Assembly: GCA_017477855.1 (NCBI GenBank)
Contig: JAFUUN010000112.1
Location: 1-20,007 of the forward strand
Origin: Rickettsiales bacterium
Lineage (GTDB): Bacteria > Pseudomonadota > Alphaproteobacteria > Rickettsiales > Deianiraeaceae
Direction: 5' to 3'
Length of the DNA: 20,007 bases
This document shows positions 14,120 through 20,007 of the stretch, piece by piece; position 1 is the stretch's first letter, and each line of letters begins with the position of its first letter. The notes under the pieces are model-generated. The model was given only the letters and a program-made list of their open reading frames with translations, searched no databases and was not told where the DNA came from. Both the position numbers and the translations under genes were made by a program.

Positions 14120-15001
14120 TTAAGAATGATATGCAAAAACCTCAACCAAGTCGTCAACAAAGTCTTGACATTTGCCAGCTATAAATATGCCTTGTTCAAA
14201 ATTACCACCATTAAATACAGCTGGATTGTTTGCAGTAAAATGTCCTCCGATTGACTTCAAAATTGGTACAGCTGGCAGAATATCCCAGTCCTTGCAACAT
14301 TCCGCGCAAACAAAGGCCTCGCAGTCATTGTCAATAAGCGACAGCAACTTTTCCATTGCTGAGAATTTCACGATATTGTTCTTGTCAAAGTTATAGCCCA
14401 GTCCACTTATGCGTTCTGCAATTTTATCAATGCCAATACTATTGAAAAATGTGTGCCCGCAAGCAACTCTAAATGGTCGCCGCTCTCGTTTGAATTTGAG
14501 ACCATCAACCTTTGAAAATCTCAAAATTTTTGTCGTATTACCACCACTTCTGCGAAAAGATTTACTTTCATCACCGAACAGCAAAACTCTCTTGATTGGA
14601 TTGTGAATAAACCCAATTTTTGGTTCGCCATCAACGCAAAATGCAAGGTTAATCGTGAACTCCTTGCTTGCATTGAATGACCTCGTTCCATCAATTGGAT
14701 CAAGTAAAAACATGTGCTGCTGGCCGGCAATTTTGACGTTATCCTCTGGGTCGTTCTCCTCCGACAGAACTGGTATATCGCCAAACAAGCTTTTCAGACC
14801 ATCCTTGATTATCAAATCCGAGGCCAAATCAAGGGTTGTCAACATGCTTCCGTCATCTTTTTTGTAGACCTCATATGCTCGCTTGCACTGCTCGTTTATT
14901 AGATAATATCCTGTGTTTTCCAGCAACGAGACAATCTCATCGGTTTTTTCCCGAACAACGCCAACCATGTAATTCTCTTGCTGATTGTTAGCCACTGACA
15001 T
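14120..15001 (-). CDS. cysQ: CysQ-like 3'(2'),5'-bisphosphate nucleotidase (inositol monophosphatase family)
   Basis: A 293-residue member of the metal-dependent FIG/inositol monophosphatase superfamily. The metal-site motifs are in order: SEEN (80-83), DPIDGT (101-106) and CKDWDILPAVPILKSIGG (236-253). The stretch RSFNASKEFTINLAF resembles CysQ (G-T-K-E-F-x-x-x-x-x-E-F-T-V-N) more than SuhB or HisN. CysQ enzymes hydrolyse 3'-phosphoadenosine 5'-phosphate to AMP. The N-terminal 20 residues are additional and poorly conserved. The start is only 8 bases after the encoded CCA end of tRNA-Glu, so the two are probably co-transcribed and the mRNA is freed by tRNA processing. The exact substrate is less sure than the family. 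Confidence 0.8.
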   Translation of the reverse strand: MSVANNQQENYMVGVVREKTDEIVSLLENTGYYLINEQCKRAYEVYKKDDGSMLTTLDLASDLIIKDGLKSLFGDIPVLSEENDPEDNVKIAGQQHMFLLDPIDGTRSFNASKEFTINLAFCVDGEPKIGFIHNPIKRVLLFGDESKSFRRSGGNTTKILRFSKVDGLKFKRERRPFRVACGHTFFNSIGIDKIAERISGLGYNFDKNNIVKFSAMEKLLSLIDNDCEAFVCAECCKDWDILPAVPILKSIGGHFTANNPAVFNGGNFEQGIFIAGKCQDFVDDLVEVFAYHS

Positions 15002-15009
15002 ATGAAAAG

Positions 15010-15084
15010 TGGTGATTCCAAGGGGAATCGAACCCCTGTTGTCAGGATGAAAACCTGATGTCCTAACCTCTAGACGATGGAACC
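15010..15084 (-). tRNA. tRNA-Glu (anticodon TTC)
   Basis: On the minus strand a full cloverleaf is seen: acceptor GGTTCCA pairing with TGGAATC, an anticodon stem CAGG/CCTG with loop TTTTCAT giving anticodon TTC, and a T-arm CAGGGGTTCGATTCCCCTT. The CCA end is encoded (15010-15012). The length of 75 bases with CCA is normal. A TTGACA box lies at 15117-15122 upstream. cysQ starts 8 bases after the CCA. Confidence 0.97.
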
Positions 15085-15093
15085 ATCATTGCT

Positions 15094-15122
15094 GATTGAT
15101 AAACAAAAATAGTAATTGTCAA
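15094..15122 (-). promoter_or_regulatory. tRNA-Glu promoter
   Basis: On the minus strand a perfect TTGACA (15117-15122) followed by ATTA, with TCAATC (15094-15099) at 17 bp or TATCAA at 15 bp as a weak -10, and about 9 bases to the tRNA 5' end. The GC-rich element copy 5 starts 16 bp further upstream. Confidence 0.5.
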
Positions 15123-15137
15123 GGGTTGAAATTTAGT

Positions 15138-15223
15138 GTTGCGCGGCGCGGAGCGCGTTTGTGCGACAAACGAAGTGAGGAGCGAAATACAAACCGCGAG
15201 GGCGTGGCCTCGGGCGGCGCAAC
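15138..15223 (+). repeat. GC-rich palindromic element, copy 5
   Basis: An 86-bp copy with ends GTTGCGC and GCGCAAC. The middle hairpin has GTTTGT (15157-15162) and ACAAAC (15189-15194), again changed on both sides, and a different loop. The CGAGG/CCTCG hairpin is retained. It is followed by T7 on the plus strand. It sits between the divergent tRNA-Glu promoter and the gene at 15315. Confidence 0.9.
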
Positions 15224-15266
15224 AATTTTTTTCAAGATAAATTCAACATAGCAAAAAAATGCAATT

Positions 15267-15295
15267 TTGTAAAAAAGTGTTAAAATGAATATATA
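15267..15295 (+). promoter_or_regulatory. Candidate promoter of the gene at 15315
   Basis: TTGTAA (15267-15272), 17 bp, TATATA (15290-15295), with 19 bases to the ATG. The -35 is weak, and the area is so AT-rich that chance matches are possible. Confidence 0.4.
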
Positions 15296-15314
15296 TGTTT
15301 AAAAATTTTTAATT

Positions 15315-15839
15315 ATGAATGAACAGGAAAGAAGAGACGGTAGTTGTTTGGAGGAATGTTGCGAGGACACCCCTCTTGCTTGTGCATCAGCAGTTGCAAG
15401 TGGTTGTGCTTGTGGCGCTTTATTTGGTTGTTTAGGTAGCCCACTTGGCGTGTGTATAGGCGGCACAGCTGGTTATTGTAGCGGTTTGGCCACTGCTTAT
15501 ATTGCGCAAAGATGCAGTCGTCAAAATCCACACATACAACAAAATATAGTTGGCAATGACATTCGTCATCAGCAGAATTATATAGGTAACAGCCATGCTT
15601 CTACGTCACGAGAAACAGGAAGAGGCGATGGCGAGGGATTACAATATAGTGATAATAATATTATTGGTAATGATGCACCATGGATGATATTTGATAGATC
15701 TCATATGATGGACCCTAATAATCCTGGTCGCAATTATGGATTAACCGATGGAAAAGAAGTAGAAACGGAAGAAATCAAAAATGATATAGCGTGTACCAGT
15801 AAAAATAATTCAGAAAGAACAAAAGAAAACCAAAAATAA
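15315..15839 (+). CDS. Cys- and Gly-rich hydrophobic orphan protein
   Basis: A protein of 174 residues that I do not recognise. Residues about 20-66 are a hydrophobic Ala/Gly/Cys stretch (for example GCACGALFGCLGSPLGVCIG) that could form a glycine-zipper helical hairpin in a membrane. There are 9 Cys within the first 67 residues. The remaining 100 residues are polar and rich in Asn, Gly and Ser, with repeated N-x-I-G-N-D-like pieces (NIVGNDI, NYIGNS, NIIGNDA), and look disordered. The overall layout, a membrane-inserting head with a polar tail, is seen in some effector and pore-associated proteins, but this is only a resemblance. GC-rich elements lie on both sides. Confidence 0.55.
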   Translation: MNEQERRDGSCLEECCEDTPLACASAVASGCACGALFGCLGSPLGVCIGGTAGYCSGLATAYIAQRCSRQNPHIQQNIVGNDIRHQQNYIGNSHASTSRETGRGDGEGLQYSDNNIIGNDAPWMIFDRSHMMDPNNPGRNYGLTDGKEVETEEIKNDIACTSKNNSERTKENQK

Positions 15840-15961
15840 GGTTAAACGTATTATCGAATACAGTTTTTTTACTTTCTTCCCTGAATTATATAAGCAGAAT
15901 TTTACAATCTTTGTAAATTGATAGTTGTGGTATCCAACAGTATTTAAATTTAGATTGAGTT

Positions 15962-16056
15962 GTTGCGCTGCCCGAGGCCACGCCCTCGCCATTTGGCACC
16001 GCTACGCTCCTCCTCGCTACGCTCGGCGGCCAAATGTGCTTCTAACACGAAGCAAT
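15962..16056 (-). repeat. GC-rich palindromic element, copy 6 (inverted, partly diverged)
   Basis: A copy in reverse orientation. Read on the plus strand it starts GTTGCGCTGCCCGAGG, has the hairpin CATTTGGC (15990-15997) and GCCAAATG (16029-16036), and a loop with GAGCGTAGCG-type units on the minus strand. The far end is diverged: instead of the GCGC-rich arm it has GCTTC (16038-16042) and GAAGC (16049-16053), still able to form a hairpin, and ends GCAAT. It fills most of the gap 15840-16155; I see no gene there. Confidence 0.8.
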
Positions 16057-16155
16057 ATCTCATTTAAAAAATCAATACAAAAATTTCACAGAGCAGAAAT
16101 ATATTGATTATTTAATTAATTTTTGATAAACTTATAACTGTTTTAATTTTTTTAT

Positions 16156-16776
16156 ATGGAAGACAGTTCTATAAAAACACATAAAAACAATGATGAGACA
16201 TTGCCTGACCAATGGGAGACATTAGTGCTTAATTTACCAAAGCCTGTATTTTTGTTTAGTAGTAAAATAATTGCTGAAGATATCAGAAACATTCTTGCAA
16301 ATATGACTACATATGCAAGTAGAATGAAAATTCGTTCAAATCAAGATGTAAGCTCATTTGATGATAAGGAGCTATTGACAAAAGATTTGTCGCAACTATT
16401 TGTGCGGTTCAAAGATGATATTCGTGATAACGAAGTAAAACAGATGAACGGTCAATTGGCCATTTTGCATAGTCAAGTAAATAATTTAAGACAAGCTATC
16501 ACATTGGGTGATGAATATGAAATGCTAAAAGCGCACAATGCTCTGAGAAAAACATGTCAAACTTTGTCCAGCGAATATGAGATGAAAAAGAGTTGCGTAT
16601 TGCCATGGCCATTTGCATACTTAGAAACTCATTGCTCTGAAGAGGATAAAGAATATGGCAATCAACTATTAAAGATGACGAATGAGTATTATAATAAAAC
16701 GAAGAAGTTCAATGAAATTAAAACGAATGAAAAGCAACAAAAACTGACCTATAAAAATGTTGATAAATATGTTTAA
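16156..16776 (+). CDS. Soluble orphan protein, probably coiled coil
   Basis: A protein of 206 residues without a recognised family. It is helical and charged, with a likely coiled coil at about 85-150 (QMNGQLAILHSQVNNLRQAI and the region after it). A short aromatic segment, VLPWPFAYLETHC, lies near 150-162, and the tail is Lys-rich. No signal peptide or membrane helix is seen. The upstream region is very AT-rich, with a possible TTGATT/TAAACT pair. Its stop codon directly abuts the stop codon of the convergent kdsD gene, so there is no space for a terminator between them. Confidence 0.55.
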   Translation: MEDSSIKTHKNNDETLPDQWETLVLNLPKPVFLFSSKIIAEDIRNILANMTTYASRMKIRSNQDVSSFDDKELLTKDLSQLFVRFKDDIRDNEVKQMNGQLAILHSQVNNLRQAITLGDEYEMLKAHNALRKTCQTLSSEYEMKKSCVLPWPFAYLETHCSEEDKEYGNQLLKMTNEYYNKTKKFNEIKTNEKQQKLTYKNVDKYV

Positions 16777-17406
16777 CTATTTTTTGATTTCATCTTTCTT
16801 TTTCTTCCCGACAATCCTCCTCATGGCCCGACCAATAGTACCACCACTGTGCCATTCACCATATTGTTCTTGTGAAATCTTACGGTGTTTTATAGCACAT
16901 GCAGTCAAAGCATCGCAGATTGCAAGTACTAAAATGCATGATGTTGTGGGCACAGGAAAGCCATCTATTGCCTCTTCTTTGCAGTCATAAACGATAGCAA
17001 TGTCGCATTCTTTACCTAAAAATGAGTTCCTGTTGCTGGTTATTCCAATGCTTTTGATGCCATGCTTTTTGCAGTATAAAACCACATTTTTCATCTCTTC
17101 TGTATTTCCCGAGTGAGACAAGGCAATCAAAATGTCATCGCTCTCAAAGCTACCAAGATCGCCATGCACGGCCTCAACTGGATGAATTGAAAAACTTGGA
17201 ATGCCGATTGATGCAAAGCACGCAGACACCTTGCGACCAATCAGACCGCTCTTGCCAATACCGCTTGTGAGAATACGCCCTTTTGATTTTGCAATCAGCT
17301 TGACTGCGGCAATAAAATTCTTGTCAATGCAGTTTTGCAACTTTTGCATCGCCTCAATCTCCTTCCGAACTACTGAATTGGCTATTTGAATGTTCTTGTC
17401 AACCAT
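16777..17406 (-). CDS. kdsD: Arabinose 5-phosphate isomerase, SIS domain only
   Basis: A KdsD/KpsF-type sugar isomerase, 209 residues. KdsD converts D-ribulose 5-phosphate to D-arabinose 5-phosphate, the substrate of KdsA. The SIS domain is complete: SGIGKSG (48-54), HPVEAVHGDLG (75-85), SHSGNTEE (97-104), VPTTS (152-156) and HSGGTIGR (186-193). The usual enzyme is about 320-330 residues with two CBS domains at the end. This one stops just after the SIS domain with a lysine run, and no CBS remnant follows. The start is ATG 17406; the ATG at 17418 lies in the -10 box. The pairing with kdsA in the same window supports the Kdo role, though they are separate units. Confidence 0.88.
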   Translation of the reverse strand: MVDKNIQIANSVVRKEIEAMQKLQNCIDKNFIAAVKLIAKSKGRILTSGIGKSGLIGRKVSACFASIGIPSFSIHPVEAVHGDLGSFESDDILIALSHSGNTEEMKNVVLYCKKHGIKSIGITSNRNSFLGKECDIAIVYDCKEEAIDGFPVPTTSCILVLAICDALTACAIKHRKISQEQYGEWHSGGTIGRAMRRIVGKKKKDEIKK

Positions 17407-17416
17407 AACGAAGTGC

Positions 17417-17443
17417 ATTTTAGAAGAAATATTTTATTGTCAA
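17417..17443 (-). promoter_or_regulatory. kdsD promoter
   Basis: On the minus strand a perfect TTGACA (17438-17443), 15 bp, TAAAAT (17417-17422). Ten bases separate the -10 from the ATG at 17406, so the leader would be about 3 bases. The 15-bp spacer is short. Confidence 0.6.
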
Positions 17444-17514
17444 ATATCAATTCTTCCTTGCGTTCTTTACAGTTTTTTGTTATAATTAATATAACCTTGT
17501 TTTAAGATTGTTTT

Positions 17515-17583
17515 ATGATTTGTGATACTTGTGAGAAAATCAATCGCTTTTGTCTTCCATCCACAACAGAAGAAAAATCATAA
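17515..17583 (+). other. Short ORF in an otherwise empty gap, probable remnant
   Basis: The gap 17419-17781 has no convincing gene. It contains an inverted repeat GTTATA (17479-17484)/TATAAC (17490-17495) and then a 22-codon ORF starting MICDTCEKINRFCLP with a CxxC. Stop codons follow. A later stretch (about 17652-17740) is open for some 29 residues in another frame. This looks like decayed coding sequence, but I cannot say of what. Confidence 0.25.
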
Positions 17584-17781
17584 TAGAGTTTTGTAAACAA
17601 TACCCAAAGTAGGAGGCCTGGACAGTCAATTGTTGGAAGATTAGGCCAAACACATTAATTGGTTTGCAAATAATTTCAGTGACAAGGATGTCAAAGTTAA
17701 AGGTGATTATGTATTTACTTCACAAAAAGAAAACTATTGATTTTTATTTTTATTCTTATGAGTTAATTTAGTGATTTAAAA

Positions 17782-18190
17782 ATGGGACAAATCTCTGGCT
17801 GCTTGTCGCATATCAAGAAGAGCAATAATTGTCTGCAACCAATTTTTGAAGCTCTTATAAACTCTGTTGAAAGCTATCTTGAAGAAAGAAAGAGAGAGGG
17901 AGATTGAGATTGTATTTTCTGTGCAAAAAACGGAAAGTGCAATTGGAAATATTGACGTTCAAATTATTGATAATGGTGATGGTTTTGATTTAACAGATCC
18001 AAATTATCCAACTTTTGGAAGGTTTGGTAAATGGTACGATAACAGCAAAGGACAAAATAATAAATGTTGCGGAAGGGCACAATTTTTTCATTATTTTAAC
18101 GAGGTTGAAATTATAAGTAAAGGTTTTGATAAGAACAAAGATTATAAAAGAATTCACTGGAAGGCTTCAAAAGAAAAGGAAGATATATAA
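17782..18190 (+). pseudogene. Frameshifted and truncated GHKL-type ATPase
   Basis: The remains of a GHKL (HSP90/MutL/MORC-like) ATPase. The first frame starts at ATG 17782 and encodes MGQISGCLSH and then the N-box IFEALINSVES, before a stop at 17905-17907. The second frame, overlapping in the purine-rich run near 17880-17902, continues with IDVQIIDNGDGFD (the ATP-binding D-x-G-x-G motif) and GRFGKWYDNSK...CCGR where the lid motif is expected. It stops at 18188-18190. One indel in the GA-rich run would join the two parts, giving about 135 residues, only the start of such proteins. Relatives often lie in defence or restriction islands, so this may be a dead accessory gene. The same frame runs on after the stop into the next gene. 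Confidence 0.7.
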
Positions 18191-18244
18191 CGAGTTGTTG
18201 CTTTTTATAAGATTGATAATGTTTTTTTTCAGAAAGTAATTGAC

Positions 18245-19345
18245 ATGAATAAAACTTTTTGCGTTAGCGTTGCCACTCTGTTTTTTTCTATCATCAGTAT
18301 TAATATCGGTTTGTATTCTGTACTTTCACAACGGCATGAGAATGATATACGAGAGGCTCATAAAACAGTCCAATATGTTATTGACAAGTTACAAGAAAAA
18401 ATAGAAAAACGAGAAAAATATAAACAATATAAACAAAAAATATTGGCAGATTGTTCACTGATTAGTAATTTAAAAGTTCAAACATTACCAAATATTATTA
18501 ATTTTCCAGCAATAATAAAACAGATAATTTCACCAACGACAGAAAAATATAATGCAAAAATTCAACTTCAATTATTTTTTGATGCAAACAAAGGAAATTT
18601 ATACAATATTGATTTTAAGAATTGCATTTTTTCTAATCTATGGTTAGATAATGCCAATTTTGAAGGTAGCAGTTTTTATCGTGTAGATTTTTCAAGCTCA
18701 AAGCTTATAGATTCAAATTTTAAATTTTGTCGGTTTTCTTTTTTAGATTTTGCACATACGGATTTATCTGGTTCAAATTTGGATTTTGCAAAGTTATATA
18801 ACTGTAAATTTAATAACACAAATTTAGCCCGCATAGCATCTAAAAAATTAATAATTGATGGAGAAGATATAAAAGGTCCTGTTTATTTTAGTGATAAAAA
18901 AATTGAAGAAATGTTAAAGCGAAGAGAAATGTTAAAGCGAAGAATATTTGCAAATAATAATAGAGGGAAAAACATTTATTTTGTTCGTAATGTATTAGGC
19001 CGAGAAATTTTGATACAAAATGATTTGGATGAACGAATTTGTAAAAAATTTCTTGAAACAGATATAAGAAAAATAGGTAAAATGATTTATAAAGGACTGC
19101 TTAAAAACGGAATAGAAAATGAGGAATTAGAATACAATCCAGAAATGACAAGATGGACATTACGTGTTTTTTTTAATTCATATAACGATGAATTCCGCAT
19201 TTACACAATCAATCACAAAAAATTAAAAAAGAAAATACCAGAGTGGTATAAGGCAAATTTTTCTGATTATTTTATACATTTTTTCAATTTCATATCAAAA
19301 TTTCTATCATCTCCAAAATCCAACTTATCCTTTATGATATTTTGA
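18245..19345 (+). CDS. Membrane-anchored pentapeptide-repeat protein
   Basis: A protein of 366 residues. An N-terminal hydrophobic segment (about 5-27, FCVSVATLFFSIISINIG) anchors it or serves as a signal. A charged coiled coil follows (about 30-65). Residues about 118-197 form a pentapeptide-repeat solenoid with the A(D/N)Lxx pattern (for example NANFEGSSFYRVDFSSSKLI and LDFAHTDLSGSNLDFAKLY). The C-terminal 160 residues are Lys-rich without a known domain. Such repeats form a right-handed beta-helix that often mediates protein binding; the target is unknown. An 18-bp tandem duplication at 18908-18943 repeats the residues EMLKRR. It lies between the broken ATPase and the broken transposase, in an AT-richer stretch. 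An earlier start in the same frame is possible after the stop at 18188. Confidence 0.65.
   Translation: MNKTFCVSVATLFFSIISINIGLYSVLSQRHENDIREAHKTVQYVIDKLQEKIEKREKYKQYKQKILADCSLISNLKVQTLPNIINFPAIIKQIISPTTEKYNAKIQLQLFFDANKGNLYNIDFKNCIFSNLWLDNANFEGSSFYRVDFSSSKLIDSNFKFCRFSFLDFAHTDLSGSNLDFAKLYNCKFNNTNLARIASKKLIIDGEDIKGPVYFSDKKIEEMLKRREMLKRRIFANNNRGKNIYFVRNVLGREILIQNDLDERICKKFLETDIRKIGKMIYKGLLKNGIENEELEYNPEMTRWTLRVFFNSYNDEFRIYTINHKKLKKKIPEWYKANFSDYFIHFFNFISKFLSSPKSNLSFMIF
18908..18943 (+). repeat. 18-bp perfect tandem duplication in the pentapeptide gene
   Basis: GAAATGTTAAAGCGAAGA occurs twice without interruption (18908-18925 and 18926-18943), duplicating six residues in frame. The two units are identical, so the event is probably recent. 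Confidence 0.9.
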
Positions 19346-19405
19346 TAAATTTTTGTGACCTATTTTATTTTGTGTTTTGATTTTGTTCCCTATATTTACG
19401 TTCAA

Positions 19406-19805
19406 TCATATGTTGTCATTTTTCATAACTTCACGGATACGTTGAAGCATGAACCAAGCTGTCCTTTGCTGAACTTCAAGATACTTTGCTAACCGGCAAC
19501 TTGAAATACCTTTTTTCAAGGTTGTTTCAAGATAAATAGCAATAAACCATTTTGTAAGTGGCAATCTGCTTTCTGCGAATATAGTATTGTATCTAACCGA
19601 AAATTGTTTTAAACATTTCTTGCATGTGTATCTGTCAATGTTTTTTGTGTAAATAGCAGTGACTGTGACCACAAAAAGGACAAATGGCTTTATCATGTCC
19701 ACCCCATCTTTTTTGAGCTAAATAATCTCTGCAAATTTGTTCGTTTGGAAATTTCTTGATAAATGTTAATAAACTTATATCTTTTACACGATTATAGTGT
19801 ATCAA
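19406..19805 (-). pseudogene. Frameshifted, truncated IS1595-family transposase
   Basis: The N-terminal part of an IS1595/ISXO2-type transposase. One frame (from about 19805) encodes LLTFIKKFPNEQICRDYLAQ, then KRWGG and CPFCG, the first half of the zinc ribbon. After a frameshift near 19650-19670 the second frame encodes YTCKKCLKQFSVRYNTIF, then LPLTKWFIAIYLETTLKKGIS, the helix-turn-helix part LAKYLEVQQRTAWFMLQRIRE, and a stop at 19406. The catalytic DDE domain is missing. Both the frameshift and the truncation show it is inactive. On its own the second frame would be a 98-residue ORF from ATG 19702, but that ATG has no meaning in the parent protein. No terminal inverted repeats were found. 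Confidence 0.82.
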
Positions 19806-19867
19806 CCAATATGATTGTCAAGAAAAATATGAAGTAAATACATAATTACCCAATTAAATATCTCCAC

Positions 19868-19895
19868 TTGCAAATAAAAAACTGCATCTCATACT
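19868..19895 (+). promoter_or_regulatory. Candidate rpmG promoter
   Basis: TTGCAA (19868-19873, within TTGCAAATAAAAA), 16 bp, CATACT (19890-19895), then only 6 bases to the ATG at 19902. This would start transcription at the start codon itself. Confidence 0.45.
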
Positions 19896-19901
19896 ACTAA
19901 T

Positions 19902-20007
19902 ATGGCAAAGAAAAACAGAACATTGGTGTTATTGACAAATGAAGAAAGTGGATATTCATATGTTCGCTGGGTTGATCCAAGAAAAAACCAAACAAAGTTA
20001 GCATTTA
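19902..20007 (+). CDS. rpmG: 50S ribosomal protein L33 (3' end outside window)
   Basis: The first 35 residues of bL33, a small protein of the large ribosomal subunit near the E site. The sequence starts MAKKNRTLVLLTNEESGYSY and continues VRWVDPRKNQTKLAF. This matches the family layout: a basic start, a strand with S/T-x-x-x-T/S-G-Y/F-x-Y, then N-P-R and K-L. It has no Cys in this part; the zinc-free or zinc-binding nature of the end cannot be seen. It has its own TTGCAA-type promoter and no Shine-Dalgarno. The gene runs off the window edge. Confidence 0.85.
   Translation, partial: MAKKNRTLVLLTNEESGYSYVRWVDPRKNQTKLAF

Noticed and set aside
13991..14254. 87-codon plus-strand ORF across repeat copy 4 and into cysQ antisense
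   Set aside because: It is made of repeat sequence and the reverse of the cysQ gene.
1..16056. CRISPR array from the repeated elements
   Set aside because: The copies are kilobases apart, variable in length and internally palindromic; there are no regular spacers and no cas genes.
15925..16107. 60-codon ORF across repeat copy 6
   Set aside because: Its coding potential comes only from the GC-rich repeat; no start context or conservation.
19406..19702. Intact 98-residue gene at the IS1595 remnant
   Set aside because: The ATG at 19702 is in the wrong frame for the transposase N-terminus; the zinc ribbon is split over two frames and the catalytic domain is missing.

Overview
The window looks like part of a small, AT-rich alphaproteobacterial chromosome, probably from a host-associated lineage such as Rickettsiales or Holosporales. 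The supporting markers are CarD, paired F0 subunits b' and b, a DUF721/DciA-like protein, two Kdo (LPS) genes, alphaproteobacterial-type ribosomal proteins, many small orphan genes and decayed mobile DNA. The lineage is an inference; nothing in the window names the species.

Layout. 1-230: GC-rich palindromic elements. 289-2039 (minus): carD and an orphan protein with a clan CD peptidase-like His/Cys dyad. 2131-3963 (plus): ATP synthase b', b and a secreted HNH nuclease. 4191-6011: a divergent dnaA, a 20-codon mini-ORF and a one-helix membrane protein. 6213-7183: rplU, rpmA and an orphan. 7192-8016 (minus): kdsA. 8337-11048: a compact dnaN-secF-ruvA operon. 11023-12121: a 47-codon minus-strand ORF, an HU-like gene with a clear terminator, and a DUF721 gene. 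12259-15084 (minus): a 550-residue orphan, a cysQ-like phosphatase and tRNA-Glu. 15315-16776: two orphans. 16777-17406 (minus): a kdsD-type isomerase without CBS domains. 17515-19805: a decayed accessory stretch with a frameshifted GHKL ATPase, a membrane-anchored pentapeptide-repeat protein and a broken IS1595-type transposase. 19902-20007: the start of rpmG.

Two features cut across the window. First, a GC-rich element of about 81-119 bp occurs six times, always between genes. It can fold into a closed multi-arm structure, and paired base changes between copies preserve its stems. Second, many promoters have a TTGACA-like -35 so close to the start codon that the mRNA would have almost no leader. 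A subset, in front of housekeeping genes, has ACCA where the -10 box should be.

Functionally the window covers replication and recombination (dnaA, dnaN, ruvA, HU, DUF721), energy (F0 b/b'), secretion (secF), translation (L21, L27, L33, tRNA-Glu), Kdo synthesis (kdsA, kdsD) and transcription control (carD). Between these lie lineage-specific orphans. No CRISPR array, rRNA, prophage or complete insertion sequence is visible.
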